Shown one piece after another: positions 61,482 through 64,000 of a stretch of DNA of 64,000 bases (the first letter of the stretch is position 1; every line of letters begins with the position of its first letter). Source of the stretch: CAZUAQ01 sp964618455 (GTDB lineage Bacteria; Planctomycetota; Phycisphaerae; UBA1845; PWPN01); assembly GCA_964618455.1 (NCBI GenBank), contig CAZUAQ010000003.1, forward strand, positions 62,001-126,000, read 5' to 3'. Position numbers and translations under genes: made by a program. The notes below the pieces were generated by a model. That model was not told the DNA's origin. It saw only the letters and a program-made list of their open reading frames with translations, and searched no databases.

Positions 61482-62060
61482 TCACTCGAGTTCCTCGATC
61501 CCCAGCTCCCCGACCTTCTGGCGAATACGTTCCAGGATTCTCGATTTCGCCTTGTAGACCTGGTTGCTGTTCATCTCCAGTTCTTCGCACACCTCCGGTA
61601 CCGACCGCCCTTCGAAGGTCAGCATGCGAAACGCGAGGTAGTGGTGGCGGGGGACTTCCTGTTTGATCTGCTGAACACAGTAGCGTAGGTGCTTGTTCCG
61701 CCACTCCTGATCCCAGAGCTCATCCGGACCCGGCTCCTCGGACACGACCGCCTTCAGCTCAAACGAGTCCGCCTGCTTCACGCGTCGCTTGCGGAAGGTG
61801 GTGATGATCTTGTGGTTCGCGATGCGATGCAGCCAACTCTTGAATCGCCCCCGTGACCGGTCGTAGGTAAATCCGCCGATTTTCTCGACCACCACCGCCA
61901 TGCATTGGTCCCGGATCTCCTCGGCATCCGACGCGCTCAGCCCGCGCAGCCGGGCATAGCGGTAGATCATCGGTCCGTAGATCGAATAGAACTCGCGCCA
62001 GGCCTGAGAATCATGCGGGTCTCGGACGCGAATCAGCAAACTCTTGCGGGTCTCGTCCAT
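61482..62060 (-). CDS. ECF-type RNA polymerase sigma factor (planctomycete group)
   Basis: A 192-residue protein. Region 2 is visible in WREFYSIYGPMIYRYARLRGLSASDAEEIRDQCMAVVVEKIGGF and FKSWLHRIANHKIITTFRKRR, and region 4 in YLAFRMLTFEGRSVPEVCEELEMNSNQVYKAKSRILERIRQKV, a helix-turn-helix. The kinase downstream on the same strand has an anti-sigma-like zinc motif, so the two genes are probably one regulatory module. Promoter and targets are unknown. The gene begins at 62060; upstream is a 438-base intergenic region. Confidence 0.88.
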   Translation of the reverse strand: MDETRKSLLIRVRDPHDSQAWREFYSIYGPMIYRYARLRGLSASDAEEIRDQCMAVVVEKIGGFTYDRSRGRFKSWLHRIANHKIITTFRKRRVKQADSFELKAVVSEEPGPDELWDQEWRNKHLRYCVQQIKQEVPRHHYLAFRMLTFEGRSVPEVCEELEMNSNQVYKAKSRILERIRQKVGELGIEELE

Positions 62061-62498
62061 GTATGCTTCCCGTGGGGCCCAGGCCAGATCATGACGCGGC
62101 GCAGCAATCCTGCCAAGTCTTTCCGCCGCCTGCCCAGCCTGGCGAGTTCAGCAGGGTGAGGCAACCTCCGGACCGGGCCAAGGGGCATGTCGGAGCTCTG
62201 CAGGGCCCCATGGGCCGGAATATGGAACGAGGGGAATCCGACAGAAGATGTCGCCATTCATGCGGGGCCTTCAGTGCGTTTCCCCCGCTCGAAACCGGGA
62301 AGGAACACCTCCGACCGGACGTGTGTCCATGCCGAATCCGGAATCTGAGAAAAATCGAGATTTCCCGGTCAGAACCGATGCACTCGCGCGAATGAGTCTC
62401 TGCGTGCGGGATATCAAATCGAGCGGCACCGAGGATCGGGTGCTCGCCCGGGAGATCCCGAGGGAACGATGGAAACTCGAAACACTCAGGAGACCATG
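62061..62498. other. Divergent intergenic region between the sigma factor and small membrane protein genes
   Basis: No convincing gene is present in these 438 bases. An AAATC-ga-GATTT dyad lies at 62352-62363. Promoters for both directions must be here; none was clear enough to place. Confidence 0.4.
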
Positions 62499-62945
62499 AT
62501 GTTGAACGCCAAGACCGAATCCAGCAAGAACCAGAAGCTGTTGTCCGTGGGCATGATTGTGGCGGGGGCCGCCGCGATCATCGGAATGACCCTTTCCGTG
62601 AACGATCAACTTCCGCCGGCCATGGGAGAAGCGACCAAGGCTTCCATCCTGCATCACCACAAGCTGCTGACGGGTGAGGACGCGGCATCCGTCATGCAAC
62701 TGGAGAGCGCACAGTTGCAGCGTGCGATGGACGCCCGGGACCAGGAGATTCACCAGGCCTGCGAAGCGCAGATGGCCGGCAACCGAACGGCGGTCACTGG
62801 CGGCGTGCTGGGGGCGCTGCTCTGTCTCGCCGGTTGCCTCAGTTTCTTCATAAAAAGGTCGGCCACATCGCGCCCGGAAACCATCGCGCCGCCTGCACCG
62901 GTGAAAGTGCAGGACGCGACATCACAGGTGTCCATGGCCATCTGA
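62499..62945 (+). CDS. Two-span membrane protein of unknown function
   Basis: A 148-residue protein if it starts at the ATG at 62499, with AGGAG six bases upstream; an ATG at 62469 would add ten residues. Spans are seen at LLSVGMIVAGAAAIIGMTL and near AVTGGVLGALLCLAGCLSFFI. The loop between them contains a histidine cluster (ILHHHKLLTGEDAASVMQLE). No family was recognised. It is followed by a strong hairpin. Confidence 0.65.
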   Translation: MLNAKTESSKNQKLLSVGMIVAGAAAIIGMTLSVNDQLPPAMGEATKASILHHHKLLTGEDAASVMQLESAQLQRAMDARDQEIHQACEAQMAGNRTAVTGGVLGALLCLAGCLSFFIKRSATSRPETIAPPAPVKVQDATSQVSMAI

Positions 62946-62958
62946 CACGAAATCTCCC

Positions 62959-63000
62959 CGAAGGGACGCCGGCGGCGGAAGGGCCGTCGGCGTTCCTTCG
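62959..63000 (+). terminator. Terminator-like hairpin after the small membrane protein gene
   Basis: CGAAGGGACGCCG (62959-62971) and CGGCGTTCCTTCG (62988-63000) form a 13-base-pair stem with one G-T pair and a 16-base loop, 14 bases after the stop. There is no T run, so termination efficiency is uncertain. Confidence 0.45.
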
Positions 63001-63069
63001 ACGCGTGGGCGCGTCATGATCATTACCGAACCGCCGGTGATTCAATGGACAGTGAGATCATGAAGAGCA

Positions 63070-63098
63070 TTGTCAGGCTTGGATCAGCCGCGTAATGC
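63070..63098 (+). promoter_or_regulatory. Candidate promoter of the LamG/PEP-CTERM gene
   Basis: TTGTCA (63070-63075) and TAATGC (63093-63098) are 17 bases apart. It would give a leader of about 135 bases before the ATG at 63238. Confidence 0.35.
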
Positions 63099-63237
63099 TT
63101 GGGCTAGTCCCATTATCGCCAAAACAAAGTTCAGTTCTCCCCTGATAGCCGATAGACTTATTCTTCAATCCAATCGGGTCATGCTTCGCGTGATACTTCT
63201 TCTGAACTCAAACGGTTGGCGAATGGGAGGGCGGCCA

Positions 63238-63990
63238 ATGAAGCACATTCACATCATCATATTCGTCATGACGCTCAGCATACTGTCGGTTGTGAGCCAA
63301 ATGCGAGCGCAGCCATTGACATTGTTCGCCCATTGGGACTTGAATGAGAATGGCGGATCGACCGCCCACGATGCCGTCGGAGGTTATGACGGCACGCTCG
63401 TGACTGACGCGGGTTCACCGGCTTGGGCGCCTGGGTTGTTGGACTTCCAGGGTGAGACGCATCCCCAGGGACGCGTCGAGATCAACACGATCCCTTCGCT
63501 GGGCGACTTCGGGAGTTTTGCGATCGAAAGCCGGATTCGGCTCGCGTCAGGGGGGACATGGCACAGGGACATCGCCTCGGAATGGGGACCGCAGATCAAC
63601 GACGATGACGAATGGGTTTTCGGAATCACGGATACGGGTCGGCCGCGATTCTGGGTTCGAAGCGCCACGGAACCGTGGGACAACATTCAGGCCGTGGGCG
63701 GCGCTCCGCTCGTCGCTGGAGAGTGGCACGTGCTCAAAGGCGTGTTCAACAGAGGCCAGAGCGTCGATCTCTGGCTCGACGGGCAACTGATCGCATCGCA
63801 GCCGACGACATGGTCAAGCATCCGCACCAGCGCCCAACCCATGTGGATCGGCAACATGCACTGGATCGGCAGCGACTATCATGCCTTCCACGGTGACATC
63901 GACTACGTTACCGTTTGGGTCCCTGAGCCGGCGACGCTGCTTCTCCTGGCCGCCAGTGGCATGCTCTTGAACCACCGACGAAGCCTCTAA
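63238..63990 (+). CDS. LamG-like PEP-CTERM protein
   Basis: A 250-residue exported protein from the ATG at 63238 with GGGAGG seven bases upstream. KHIHIIIFVMTLSILSVVSQMRAQ is a signal peptide. The body LTLFAHWDLNENGGSTAHDAVGGYDGTLV, SFAIESRIRL and WLDGQLIASQPTTW is a LamG/concanavalin-like sugar-binding fold. The C terminus VPEPATLLLLAASGMLLNHRRSL is a PEP-CTERM sorting signal. It is the second such protein in the window, consistent with an exosortase system linked to the polysaccharide. The stop lies ten bases before the window's end. Confidence 0.87.
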   Translation: MKHIHIIIFVMTLSILSVVSQMRAQPLTLFAHWDLNENGGSTAHDAVGGYDGTLVTDAGSPAWAPGLLDFQGETHPQGRVEINTIPSLGDFGSFAIESRIRLASGGTWHRDIASEWGPQINDDDEWVFGITDTGRPRFWVRSATEPWDNIQAVGGAPLVAGEWHVLKGVFNRGQSVDLWLDGQLIASQPTTWSSIRTSAQPMWIGNMHWIGSDYHAFHGDIDYVTVWVPEPATLLLLAASGMLLNHRRSL

Positions 63991-64000
63991 TCCTTCTGCC

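Overview
The window is high-GC bacterial chromosome, most likely from a planctomycete of the class Phycisphaerae. The evidence is the company the genes keep: two PEP-CTERM sorted exported proteins, a secreted protein ending in a dockerin-like GDFDGDGDVD repeat, three small membrane proteins starting with the CGYNLTGLPENRCPECG zinc ribbon, a CxPxR sulfatase, a TPR lipid-side protein paired with a CRTAC1/UnbV lipoprotein, and a very large Ser/Thr kinase with a C-terminal propeller beside an ECF-type sigma factor. No rRNA, insertion sequence, prophage or CRISPR array was seen.

Bases 1-28261 are a surface-polysaccharide locus. From 1 to 23266 every gene is on the + strand and most junctions are short overlaps (ATGA or GTGA), so this reads as one long operon or a few coupled ones. 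It holds a radical SAM/SPASM enzyme, a PAPS-type sulfotransferase, four SAM methyltransferases, two GT2 and seven GT4-type glycosyltransferase domains (two of them fused in one 982-aa protein), an O-antigen ligase/polymerase-like membrane protein, two asparagine-synthase-like amidotransferases (one without the N-terminal cysteine) and a CapK/PaaK-like adenylate-forming enzyme. A lipoprotein on the other strand separates it from a second + group: the initiating sugar-phosphate transferase of the EpsB_2/PEP-CTERM type, a small membrane protein, an Alg14/Alg13-like split glycosyltransferase and another methyltransferase. The product is inferred to be a sulfated, methylated and amidated exopolysaccharide. 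No flippase, export pore, chain-length regulator or exosortase lies in the window, so the locus must extend beyond the left edge or draw on genes elsewhere.

Bases 28262-43306 are mixed. NrfH and NrfA make an ammonium-forming nitrite reductase with its own promoter. Then come a secreted dockerin-type protein, a minimal FtsX permease with a LolD/MacB-type ATPase, an FAD oxidoreductase, the zinc-ribbon trio, a MutS2 homologue without its Smr domain, Hsp20, a soluble TrkA-N protein, PyrK, a HEAT-repeat membrane protein and a tiny repetitive acidic lipoprotein with a clear promoter, 5' hairpin and terminator.

Bases 43307-64000 hold a PEP-CTERM protein with its terminator, the TPR/CRTAC1 pair, tRNA-Arg(CCU) with a strong promoter, a sulfatase, a YdjY-domain protein, FolD, a ThiS/MoaD-like beta-grasp protein lacking the GG tail, endonuclease III with a lysine-rich tail, a monoheme cytochrome lipoprotein behind an 18-base perfect palindrome, an unusual EEP-TPR-CBM9 fusion, a PhnZ-like HD protein, the kinase and sigma pair, a small membrane protein and a second PEP-CTERM (LamG-like) protein. 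Function assignments rest on motifs read by eye; no database search was run.
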